Origin: Gemmatimonadota bacterium
GTDB taxonomy: Bacteria; Gemmatimonadota; Gemmatimonadetes; Gemmatimonadales; GWC2-71-9
Direction: 5' to 3'
Assembly (NCBI GenBank): GCA_003222155.1
Contig: QHUU01000058.1
Span: forward strand, 1 to 62,926
DNA length: 62,926 bases
The translations under genes were made by a program, and so were the position numbers. The notes under the pieces were generated by a model that made no database searches, was not told the origin of the DNA, and was given only the letters and a program-made list of their open reading frames with translations. This document shows, in pieces, positions 55,989-62,926 of the stretch (position 1 is its first letter; the number at the start of each line of letters is the position of its first letter).

Positions 55989-56767
55989 CCCTGTGGCAGG
56001 CGGTCGTCCTGGGACTGGTGCAGGGGCTCACTGAGTTTCTGCCGGTGTCGAGCTCGGGGCACCTGCGGGTGCTCGAGGTGGCGACCGGCGTGCACACGCC
56101 GGGCGTCTTCGTGGAGGTCGCCCTCCATGTCGCCACGCTCGGGTCGGTGCTCGTCGTGTACGGCGCGCGGCTGTGGGCCATCGCGCGTGGCGTGCTCGCC
56201 CGACGCCCTGCCGAGCTGCGCACGGCGGGGCTGCTCGCGCTCGCCACCCTGCCGGCGGGCGTCATCGGGGTCGCGTTCCACCGTCAGGTCGAGGCGGCGG
56301 CGTCGCTGCTGCTCGTGGGCACGGGCTTCCTGGTGACCGGGTTCATGAACTGGTCGACGCGACGCCTCGCCGGCAGCCGCCCGGAGCCCACGGTCGGCGT
56401 GGCGGTGGGGATCGGCTTTGCACAGGCGCTGGCGGCCGTGTTTCGGGGCGTCTCGCGCTCGGGCTCCACCGTGTGCGCGGCGTTGTGGGGCGGTCTGGGC
56501 CCCGCCGCGGCGGCCGAATTCAGCTTCCTCCTCGCCGTTCCGGTGATCGCCGGGGCGGCGCTGGTCGAGGGGCGTCACATGGTCGTGAGCGTCGCCGCCG
56601 TCGGGGCCGTGCCCCTCGCGGTGAGCTTCGCGCTCGCATTCGCGAGCGGGATCTGGTCCATCCGCTTTCTGGTGACGCTGCTCCAGCGCGGCCGCTTCTA
56701 CCGCTTCGCGCCTTACAACTGGACGGTCGGCGTCCTGACGATCGTCTACGCCTTGTGGCGCGGTTAG
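55985..56767 (+). CDS. uppP: Undecaprenyl-diphosphatase UppP (BacA)
   Basis: 260 residues, polytopic. Both catalytic motifs are present: QGLTEFLPVSSSGHL and FRGVSRSGST. It recycles the undecaprenyl carrier lipid for peptidoglycan and confers bacitracin tolerance. Follows a prenyltransferase with a 4-base overlap. Confidence 0.95.
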   Translation: MTLWQAVVLGLVQGLTEFLPVSSSGHLRVLEVATGVHTPGVFVEVALHVATLGSVLVVYGARLWAIARGVLARRPAELRTAGLLALATLPAGVIGVAFHRQVEAAASLLLVGTGFLVTGFMNWSTRRLAGSRPEPTVGVAVGIGFAQALAAVFRGVSRSGSTVCAALWGGLGPAAAAEFSFLLAVPVIAGAALVEGRHMVVSVAAVGAVPLAVSFALAFASGIWSIRFLVTLLQRGRFYRFAPYNWTVGVLTIVYALWRG

Positions 56768-57513
56768 CGCTCGACGGCGTTGCCGCCGGCGACCTCGCCC
56801 TGCGCTGGGGCGTCCCGCAATGCGGCTTGTTCCGCCAGCTCGGCTCGACGCTCGACGCCCTCCACGACCTGGGCGCGCAGGGCGCGGTCGCGGGCACCGC
56901 CGTGATCGCGGAGGAGCAGACCGCGGGGCGGGGCCGCGACGGGCGGACCTGGCACTCGCCCGCGGGTGGCGTCTGGCTCGGCGTGCTGCTGCGTCCCGGG
57001 CGCGTCGAGCTGGGCGTGATGTCCGTACGCGTCGGACTCGCGGTAGCGGACGCCGTCGATGCGCTGCTGGGACGCCCCGAGGCCCGTCTCAAGTGGCCCA
57101 ACGATGTGCTGCTCGCGGAGCGCAAGCTCGCCGGCATCCTGTGCGAAGGGCGCTGGCAGGGCGAGGCACTGCAATGGCTGGCGGTCGGCGTGGGCGTGAA
57201 CGTGTGCAACTCGATCCCCGGCGCCGTGGCCCGCCGCGCGGTGGCGCTCGCCGAATGGCTCCCCGCCGTGCGCCGCATCGACCTGCTGGATCGCCTCGTG
57301 CCGGCGCTCGTGCGGCTGACGCAGGCAGCCGGTGCGGCCGCGCTCTCCGAGCGCGAGTGCGCCGCCTTCGCGGCGCGCGATTGGCTGCTCGGCCGTCAGC
57401 TGCGCGCGCCTGCGGCGGGCCGGGCGCGCGGTCTCCGTCCCGACGGCGCGCTGCTCGTCGATCTCGGGGCGGCGACGATCGCCGTGCGCGAAGGCCACGT
57501 CGAGCTCGCGTAG
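56755..57513 (+). CDS. birA: Biotin--[acetyl-CoA carboxylase] ligase
   Basis: 252 residues. The biotinyl-AMP site AEEQTAGRGRDGRTWHSPAGGVWLGVLLRP and KWPNDVLL are intact. A C-terminal SH3-like cap follows. There is no N-terminal helix-turn-helix, so it is a class I ligase without repressor function. GTG at 56755, overlapping uppP by 13 bases. Confidence 0.93.
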   Translation: MARLALDGVAAGDLALRWGVPQCGLFRQLGSTLDALHDLGAQGAVAGTAVIAEEQTAGRGRDGRTWHSPAGGVWLGVLLRPGRVELGVMSVRVGLAVADAVDALLGRPEARLKWPNDVLLAERKLAGILCEGRWQGEALQWLAVGVGVNVCNSIPGAVARRAVALAEWLPAVRRIDLLDRLVPALVRLTQAAGAAALSERECAAFAARDWLLGRQLRAPAAGRARGLRPDGALLVDLGAATIAVREGHVELA

Positions 57514-57548
57514 CGGCGACCTTCTCCCCGGCCTATCTTAGCGACGCC

Positions 57549-58328
57549 ATGCTCCTCGCCATCAACATCAACAACACGGAAACCAAAGTCGGCTTGTTCC
57601 GGGGTGACAGCCTCGAGTCCCACTGGCGGCTGACCACCACGCCGCAGCGAACGCCGGACGAGTGGGCGTCGACGCTCACGTCGTACCTCGCCCAGGCGGG
57701 CCGCTCCACCCAGGAGGTCCGCGCGGCGATCGTCGCGTCCGTGGTGCCGCCCGTGACACAGGGGTTGTGCGAAGCCGTGGAGCGGGCGACGACGGTGGCG
57801 CCCGCGGTGGTGGACGGCCGCTCCAAGTTGCCGATCACGCTCGACGTGGACGAGCCGCTCCAGGTCGGCGCGGACCGCATCCTCAACACCCTCGCCGCCG
57901 CGGAGCTGTTCCACCGCGACACCATCGTCGTCGACTTCGGCACCGCCACGACCTTCGATTGCATCACGGCGGACGGACACTTTCTGGGCGGTGTGATCAT
58001 GCCCGGGATCCGCACGGCGTCGGACGCGCTCATCCGGGGCACCGCCAAGCTACCCGCCACCGATCTCGCCCCGCCGACGCGCACCATCGGACGGCGCACC
58101 GACGAGGCGATTCGCGCGGGTGTGCTGCTCGGCACGGCCGACGCGGTCGACGGTCTGGTGCGCCGCATCAAGGCCGAGTGGCCGAACGGCAAGGCTCCCC
58201 ACGTGATCGCCACCGGCGGTCTTGCGAGCCTGGTCGCGCCGCTGGCGCGTGAGATCGAGGCCGTGCATCCGGACCTGACCCTCACGGGACTGCGGATCGC
58301 AGCCGGTGCGCTCGGGCTGAAGTGGTAG
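57549..58328 (+). CDS. coaX: Type III pantothenate kinase CoaX
   Basis: 259 residues. ASKHA fold: VGADRILNTLAAAELF, VVDFGTATTFDCI and FLGGVIMPGI match CoaX. It catalyses the first step of CoA synthesis. The N-terminal phosphate motif, usually DxGNT, reads NINNT (residues 5-9), replacing the conserved Asp. A TATCTT box (57534-57539) lies 10 bases before the ATG without a clear -35, so an mRNA with almost no leader is possible. Confidence 0.92.
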   Translation: MLLAININNTETKVGLFRGDSLESHWRLTTTPQRTPDEWASTLTSYLAQAGRSTQEVRAAIVASVVPPVTQGLCEAVERATTVAPAVVDGRSKLPITLDVDEPLQVGADRILNTLAAAELFHRDTIVVDFGTATTFDCITADGHFLGGVIMPGIRTASDALIRGTAKLPATDLAPPTRTIGRRTDEAIRAGVLLGTADAVDGLVRRIKAEWPNGKAPHVIATGGLASLVAPLAREIEAVHPDLTLTGLRIAAGALGLKW

Positions 58329-59242
58329 CCGACCCGCGGGCGCTCAACTCCTGGCGCCGCTGGGGCTACCGGCTGCTGCCGGGGGACCTGTTCTCCTACG
58401 TGCTGCACCTGCGCCCCGCCGAGTGGCCGATCATGGCGGGGCACACGCTGCTCGGATACGTGCTGGCCGTGGGCATCGGGGGTGCGGTGCGCGGCGCGCG
58501 GTTGCCGCAGGCGATCGGTGCCCTCGTCGTGTGGGTCGTGTTCTTGAACGGCGGGACGCTGGCAATCAACTCCGTGTTCGACAAGGACGAGGGGGACATC
58601 GGCTACCTCAACGCGCCGCCCCCCCTGCCGCGGCACCTCCTCGCCTTCAGCGCGGCGCTGCTCGCCGGTGGTCAGCTGCTAGCCTTCGCCTTCCCGGTGG
58701 CGTTCCGGATCGATTACGCGATCTGTCTCGTGCTCTCGATTCTCTATTCCGTACCGCCGTTCCGGTTCAAGGCGGTGGCCGGTGTGGACTGGGTGATCAA
58801 CATGTGGGGCTTCGGCACGCTCACGCCGTTCGCTGCGTGGGCCGCCACCGGACGGGCGCTCGACATGGGGCACGCACTCGTCCTGCTCGGCTTCTGCCCG
58901 CTGTTTGCGGGGCTCTATCCGCTCACGCAGCTGTATCAGATGGAGGAAGATCGCCGCCGCGGCGATCGCACCCTCGCGCTCATGCTGGGGATGCGCGCCA
59001 GCCTGGCCGTGGCGATCGCGTGTACCGTGTTGGCATTCGGGCTGTTCGCGTGGGCGGCGGCGTTGTTGTGGGTGCGCGCGTGGCTCCTGGTCGTGCCGCT
59101 GATCATGTGGCTCGCGCTACTCGCGCCTTGGTACGCCCGCCGCGACGCGCTGTCGGCCGCGGCCCAGCAACGCGGCATGTACCGGGCGCTCGGCATATGG
59201 GCCATCACCGATCTCGTGGTGCTGCAGGTGTTTGCCCGGTGA
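58322..59242 (+). CDS. Second UbiA-family prenyltransferase
   Basis: 306 residues, about nine membrane helices. The first metal motif is INSVFDKDEGD and the second is QMEEDRRRGDRT. An N-terminal hydrophilic segment (LHLRPAEWPIMAGHTLLGY) resembles the chlorophyll-synthase-like or uncharacterised UbiA group rather than menaquinone or heme-O enzymes. No photosynthesis gene is near, so no substrate is proposed. GTG overlapping the coaX stop. Confidence 0.78.
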   Translation: MVADPRALNSWRRWGYRLLPGDLFSYVLHLRPAEWPIMAGHTLLGYVLAVGIGGAVRGARLPQAIGALVVWVVFLNGGTLAINSVFDKDEGDIGYLNAPPPLPRHLLAFSAALLAGGQLLAFAFPVAFRIDYAICLVLSILYSVPPFRFKAVAGVDWVINMWGFGTLTPFAAWAATGRALDMGHALVLLGFCPLFAGLYPLTQLYQMEEDRRRGDRTLALMLGMRASLAVAIACTVLAFGLFAWAAALLWVRAWLLVVPLIMWLALLAPWYARRDALSAAAQQRGMYRALGIWAITDLVVLQVFAR

Positions 59243-59260
59243 GAGACCAGGCGCTTAGAT
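59232..59260 (+). promoter_or_regulatory. Possible promoter upstream of the membrane-protein pair
   Basis: TTGCCC (59232-59237), a 17-base spacer and TTAGAT (59255-59260), 49 bases before the ATG at 59310. Confidence 0.35.
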
Positions 59261-59309
59261 TTCCGCCAGGTCAGCTCCACTCCCCCGCTGCTTGAAGGAG
59301 ACGCGACGC

Positions 59310-59930
59310 ATGTCGGCCACGGCGGCACCTGCTGCGACGGACCGTTCGGACTTCCGCACCGTGACCGTGGGCGGTGCCCTGGTCGGCCTCGTGACAGGCG
59401 TCGCCGTCGTGCTCGTCGTTGCCGCGTCCCGCACGCTCGCGGCTGGCGTCGCCCTGGGTGGCGTCCAGGCCCTGGTGGTGCTCGCGGCGGGAGTCGTAGT
59501 TGCATTTTTCCCGGCGCAGTGGACCGCGGCGCGAGGGACCGAGGGCATCGCCGGCGCCGCGGCGGTGGGCCTGGTGGGTACCGTGGTATTCAGCGCGATC
59601 GACATCGTGCTGCTCCGGCCCTTCAAGGCCTACCCTTGGACGTGGGACGCGATCGGCGGCGGCAGCTCCTGGTGGTACCTGCCGGTGTGGTGGATGCTGG
59701 GCACCTTCCTCGCCTGGATGGGCGGCATCGTGACGGCGCGCCAGGCCGCCCGGGGAGCGGGGGAGGCGACCCTCGGGCGCCGCACGCTGCCCCCCGTCGC
59801 CGGCGCGGTCGTCGTGGCGGCGATCGCCCGGCTCGCGGGCCTTGCCGTGTCACTCCCCGCCGCCACCGGCGGCGCGTTCACCATCGTCCTCGCGGCGCTC
59901 GCCCTCGTCGCCCTCACCCGCAGGGGATAG
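59310..59930 (+). CDS. Hypothetical membrane protein
   Basis: 206 residues from the ATG at 59310 after GAAGGAG. Five or six membrane helices (VGGALVGLVTGVAVVLVVAA, ALVVLAAGVVVAFFP, GAAAVGLVGTVVFSAIDIVLL, YLPVWWMLGTFLAWMGG). A conserved-looking aromatic motif FKAYPWTWDAIGGGSSWWYLPVW lies between helices 3 and 4. Family not recognised. Confidence 0.7.
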   Translation: MSATAAPAATDRSDFRTVTVGGALVGLVTGVAVVLVVAASRTLAAGVALGGVQALVVLAAGVVVAFFPAQWTAARGTEGIAGAAAVGLVGTVVFSAIDIVLLRPFKAYPWTWDAIGGGSSWWYLPVWWMLGTFLAWMGGIVTARQAARGAGEATLGRRTLPPVAGAVVVAAIARLAGLAVSLPAATGGAFTIVLAALALVALTRRG

Positions 59931-59947
59931 CGGGTCGGACGGGCGAC

Positions 59948-60232
59948 GTGCCCCGCTGGCTCGCCCATCTCCTGGTCGCCGTGGGGTGGCTGCTCACGCC
60001 GGTGCTGGCATGGGCCGCGTCCTACGTCGGACTGTGGGCGGGCGCCCTGGCCGCTACCCGCTTCACCAATCCCCTGACGATGCTCGGCGTGGCCGGTGCC
60101 GCCGCCGCGGTGTGCGGCTTCACGTCTCTCGCCATCTGGGTGCGCTTCATGCGCCGGGTGCCGCATCTCCTGTCGCATCACATGGCGCCGCGCGCGTCGG
60201 AGGAGCACCGCGCTGTTGCGGCCGCTGACTGA
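59948..60232 (+). CDS. Small hypothetical membrane protein
   Basis: 94 residues with two membrane helices (LLVAVGWLLTPVLAWAASYVG and MLGVAGAAAAVCGFTSLAIWV) and a basic C-terminus. GTG start 17 bases after the previous gene; its end overlaps the NlpC/P60 gene by 17 bases. No family recognised. Confidence 0.6.
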   Translation: MPRWLAHLLVAVGWLLTPVLAWAASYVGLWAGALAATRFTNPLTMLGVAGAAAAVCGFTSLAIWVRFMRRVPHLLSHHMAPRASEEHRAVAAAD

Positions 60233-61193
60233 TCCCCGGCGGCTGGCCCTGCTGCTCTTGCCCGCGACGCTGGCGGGGCAGGGACGCGGCATGGAGCTCC
60301 ATCTGGGCCGCTGGTACAACGGCAATCGCGCCGACGTCTACGAATTCCGGACCAGCTCTCCCGTCGGAGGAAGGTTTACGCACGGGTTTGGGGCGTCGGT
60401 GCTCGTGAACGACTCGCTCGGCCGGCGACGCGCCTTCTACGGCCTCGGGTACGAGCTCCAGGCGTGGCGCGGCCGGGCCACGCTCGGACCCTATGCGCTC
60501 GCCGGCGTGGCGCTCGGTCTGTCCACCGACCCCGCGACCCAGGAGCTCGCCGCCCAATGGAGCCTGGGTGGTGGTGTCGAGTGGCGGCCGCTCGGATGGC
60601 TGGCGCTGGGGACGGAGATACGCTATCGGCTCGAGGATCGCGGACCCCGCGGATTTTGGAATCCTCGCAGCGACGCGCGTACGGGCGTGAGCGCGGTGTT
60701 CGGAGTCTCGGTGGGAGGGGGAAGGCGCGGCGGCGGACGGGGCCGGGGCGGGTACGGCGGTCCGCCCGAGCTGCCGCCACCGGCGCTCCCTGCGACGATC
60801 GGCGGCAATGCCGGCGACGTGGTCCAGACCGCCATCGAGTCCCTCGGCACGCCGTACATCTGGGGTGGGACCGCGGACAACGGGTTCGATTGCTCGGGAC
60901 TGATTCAATACGCCTACGGTCAGCACGGGATCCGCTTGCCGCGCATGAGCCGCGATCAAGCGCGCACCGGCGCCGAGGTCGCCCCCGTCGTGGACGCACT
61001 CCGCCCCGGTGACGTGCTGCTGTTCTCCGCCCGTCCCGGAGCCGGCGTGACGCACGTCGGGATGTACGTCGGGGAGCTCAAGTTCATCCACAGCTCGAAC
61101 CGAGGCGTGAAGCTGTCGCGCCTGGATCCGCAGGACCCGGAGGGGGCGTACTGGCTCGATCGGTGGGTCGGGGCGCGGAGGATCATCCCATGA
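60216..61193 (+). CDS. NlpC/P60 endopeptidase with N-terminal barrel-like domain
   Basis: 325 residues from a TTG at 60216 after GGAGGAG; this start gives a signal peptide (RRLALLLLPATLAGQG). Residues ~20-165 read as paired beta-strands like a small outer-membrane barrel (FTHGFGASVLVNDSLG, ALAGVALGLST, WLALGTEIRYRLED). A Gly/Arg-rich linker precedes the NlpC/P60 domain (205-325) with the full catalytic set: Cys226 (FDCSGL), His280 (VTHVGMY) and His292 (FIHSS). It would cleave peptidoglycan stem peptides. The barrel plus hydrolase order is unusual. Confidence 0.85.
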   Translation: MRPLTDPRRLALLLLPATLAGQGRGMELHLGRWYNGNRADVYEFRTSSPVGGRFTHGFGASVLVNDSLGRRRAFYGLGYELQAWRGRATLGPYALAGVALGLSTDPATQELAAQWSLGGGVEWRPLGWLALGTEIRYRLEDRGPRGFWNPRSDARTGVSAVFGVSVGGGRRGGGRGRGGYGGPPELPPPALPATIGGNAGDVVQTAIESLGTPYIWGGTADNGFDCSGLIQYAYGQHGIRLPRMSRDQARTGAEVAPVVDALRPGDVLLFSARPGAGVTHVGMYVGELKFIHSSNRGVKLSRLDPQDPEGAYWLDRWVGARRIIP

Positions 61194-61666
61194 ACCGTTC
61201 CACGACGCCACGACGCCACGTTGCAACAGGGCTCGCGTGCACGCGTCTAGTCATGGAACTTGGCGTCGTGGCGTCATGTAACGCTTTCGTCGTCGGCTGC
61301 GCTCCGTCCACGCGCTATGAGCAGCCCGCCGCCCTGCGGGGCTATGACATCCTCGTCACGAGCCAGGATTCGCTCGGTCGGGGGATCGCGCAGGGGCTCG
61401 CGCGGCGGGGCTTCCGGGTCCGGAGTCACGTCCGGGGCGGCAGCCGTCCGACGGCGTATCTCTTCGCTTTCATATTCCGGGAAACCGAGCCCCCGGCGCT
61501 CACCTGGCTGCACGTGCGCCTCGCCGACACCCGCACCGGGGCCATCGTCGCGGCGGTGTCGGCCCCGCTCGACTCGCTGGGCTCGAGCGCGGAGGAGCGG
61601 GCCCGGGCGATCGTCGACTCCTTGGCGGCGAACCCGGCACTGCGACGAGCCATCGCACCCACTTGA
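61190..61666 (+). CDS. Hypothetical lipoprotein
   Basis: 158 residues from the ATG at 61190, which overlaps the NlpC stop (ATGA). A better lipoprotein signal starts at the ATG at 61253 (MELGVVASCNAFVVGCAPS), giving 137 residues; the start is unresolved. The mature part has RGYDILVTSQDSLGRGIAQGLARRGFRV and LTWLHVRLADTRTGAIVAAVSAPLDSL, a compact alpha/beta fold with similarity in style to CsgG/LpoB-type small lipoproteins. Function unknown. Confidence 0.65.
   Translation: MNRSTTPRRHVATGLACTRLVMELGVVASCNAFVVGCAPSTRYEQPAALRGYDILVTSQDSLGRGIAQGLARRGFRVRSHVRGGSRPTAYLFAFIFRETEPPALTWLHVRLADTRTGAIVAAVSAPLDSLGSSAEERARAIVDSLAANPALRRAIAPT
61204..61275. repeat. Perfect 15-bp inverted repeat
   Basis: GACGCCACGACGCCA (61204-61218) and its exact reverse complement (61261-61275) are separated by 42 bases and flank the candidate ATG at 61253. 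The left arm is itself a tandem of GACGCCAC. It could form a stem around the alternative start. Confidence 0.7.
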
Positions 61667-61705
61667 CATGACAAGGCCGCGAGGAGAGATTGTGCGTCGG
61701 TTGGT

Positions 61706-61732
61706 TTAGCACTCGTGGTGGCAGAGTGCTAA
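61706..61732 (+). promoter_or_regulatory. CIRCE operator
   Basis: TTAGCACTC (61706-61714), nine bases, GAGTGCTAA (61724-61732): a perfect match to the CIRCE consensus, the binding site of the heat-shock repressor HrcA. It lies 54 bases before groES. hrcA is not in the window. The exact -10 and -35 could not be fixed; they probably overlap the operator. Confidence 0.96.
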
Positions 61733-61786
61733 CTCTATTGTCCCATATGTACTTATGACCACTGCATCGAGGTGGAGGGCTGGCAC

Positions 61787-62101
61787 ATGGCAACCGCAAC
61801 GGCAGCGAAGGCGAAACTCAAGGTCTACCCGCTCGCGGATCGCGTGGCCATCCGGCCGATGGAGGAGACGGAGACGATGAAGGGCGGTCTCTACATCCCC
61901 GACACGGCCAAGGAGAAGCCGATCCAGGGTGAGGTCATCGCGGTGGGTCCCGGGCGCCGGGAAAAGGGGGACGTGGTGCCGATGGAGTTGAAGGTCGGGG
62001 ACCGCGTGGTGTACGGCAAGTACAGCGGCACACAAGTCGAGCTCGAGGGTGAAGAGATCATCCTCATCAAGGAAGCCGACGTCATCGCCAAGCTTGGTTG
62101 A
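61787..62101 (+). CDS. groES: Co-chaperonin GroES
   Basis: 104 residues from the ATG at 61787 after [43 protein letters not shown] contains the mobile loop that docks on Gro[29 protein letters not shown] is the usual C-terminus. A nine-residue N-terminal extension (ATATAAKAK) precedes the core. CIRCE-controlled with groEL. Confidence 0.97.
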   Translation: MATATAAKAKLKVYPLADRVAIRPMEETETMKGGLYIPDTAKEKPIQGEVIAVGPGRREKGDVVPMELKVGDRVVYGKYSGTQVELEGEEIILIKEADVIAKLG

Positions 62102-62108
62102 CGCTTAG

Positions 62109-62926
<818 letters not shown>

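Overview
This is a GC-rich (roughly 70%) bacterial chromosome segment packed almost wall to wall with intact genes. Most genes overlap their neighbour by 1-46 bases, usually with the stop codon inside the next start (ATGA or GTGA). GTG starts are common. Gene content suggests a diderm bacterium outside the Proteobacteria, most likely Gemmatimonadota. The pointers are a TonB-dependent receptor, many lipoproteins, a mannose-class PTS next to HPr kinase, a bacillithiol-type bshA, a Bat (aerotolerance) operon, a CIRCE-controlled groESL and FlgD/T9SS-like C-terminal domains. The phylum is inferred, not proven. No prophage, insertion sequence, integron or CRISPR array is visible.

Layout. 1-1668: end of a riboflavin cluster (ribBA, ribH) and nusB. 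1665-8471: glycosyltransferase, hpf, hprK, the four mannose-class PTS proteins (EIIA, EIIB, EIIC, EIID), HPr and enzyme I, giving a complete phosphorelay plus its HPr-Ser46 kinase. 8491-12494: metK, ahcY, a bifunctional-nuclease-family protein and a secreted protein with an unclear start. 12469-19983: a vitamin B12 uptake operon with promoter, cobalamin riboswitch, intrinsic terminator, btuF, btuC, btuD, btuB, a second BtuF-like protein, a Dph6-like PP-loop ATPase and a beta-propeller lipoprotein that may be a BtuG analogue. 19986-27835: recO, selB, a small sorting-domain protein, clpB, tadA and tryptophanase.

27828-34496: a more accessory stretch with a small helical protein, two tRNA-Ser genes each preceded by an octamer repeat array, two novel lipoproteins, a 2-hydroxyacid dehydrogenase, a zinc-ribbon Ser/Thr kinase and an outer-membrane protein. 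34615-38899: pyrR-pyrB-pyrC, a class II aldolase-like protein and a coiled-coil zinc-ribbon protein. 38903-39346: a bidirectional terminator, rpsT and back-to-back promoters. 39403-42050: membrane metalloprotease, scpA, scpB and a pseudouridine synthase. 42100-59242: a near-continuous run of a HEAT-like protein, moxR and the bat genes (batB-batC and batD-batE fused), mutL, miaA, bshA, a UbiA prenyltransferase, uppP, birA, coaX and a second UbiA protein. 59310-62926: small membrane proteins, an NlpC/P60 hydrolase, a lipoprotein, then a perfect CIRCE operator, groES and the start of groEL.

The most unusual signals are: (1) G-rich imperfect palindromes carried inside reading frames at linkers or tails of btuF, tadA, mutL and miaA, reminiscent of in-frame palindromic elements; (2) the candidate BtuG-like propeller in the B12 operon; (3) a lipoprotein built of three Cys-Cys-Trp repeats; (4) good protein N-termini that lack ATG, GTG or TTG; (5) tandem GCGTCTGN arrays directly upstream of both tRNA-Ser genes.
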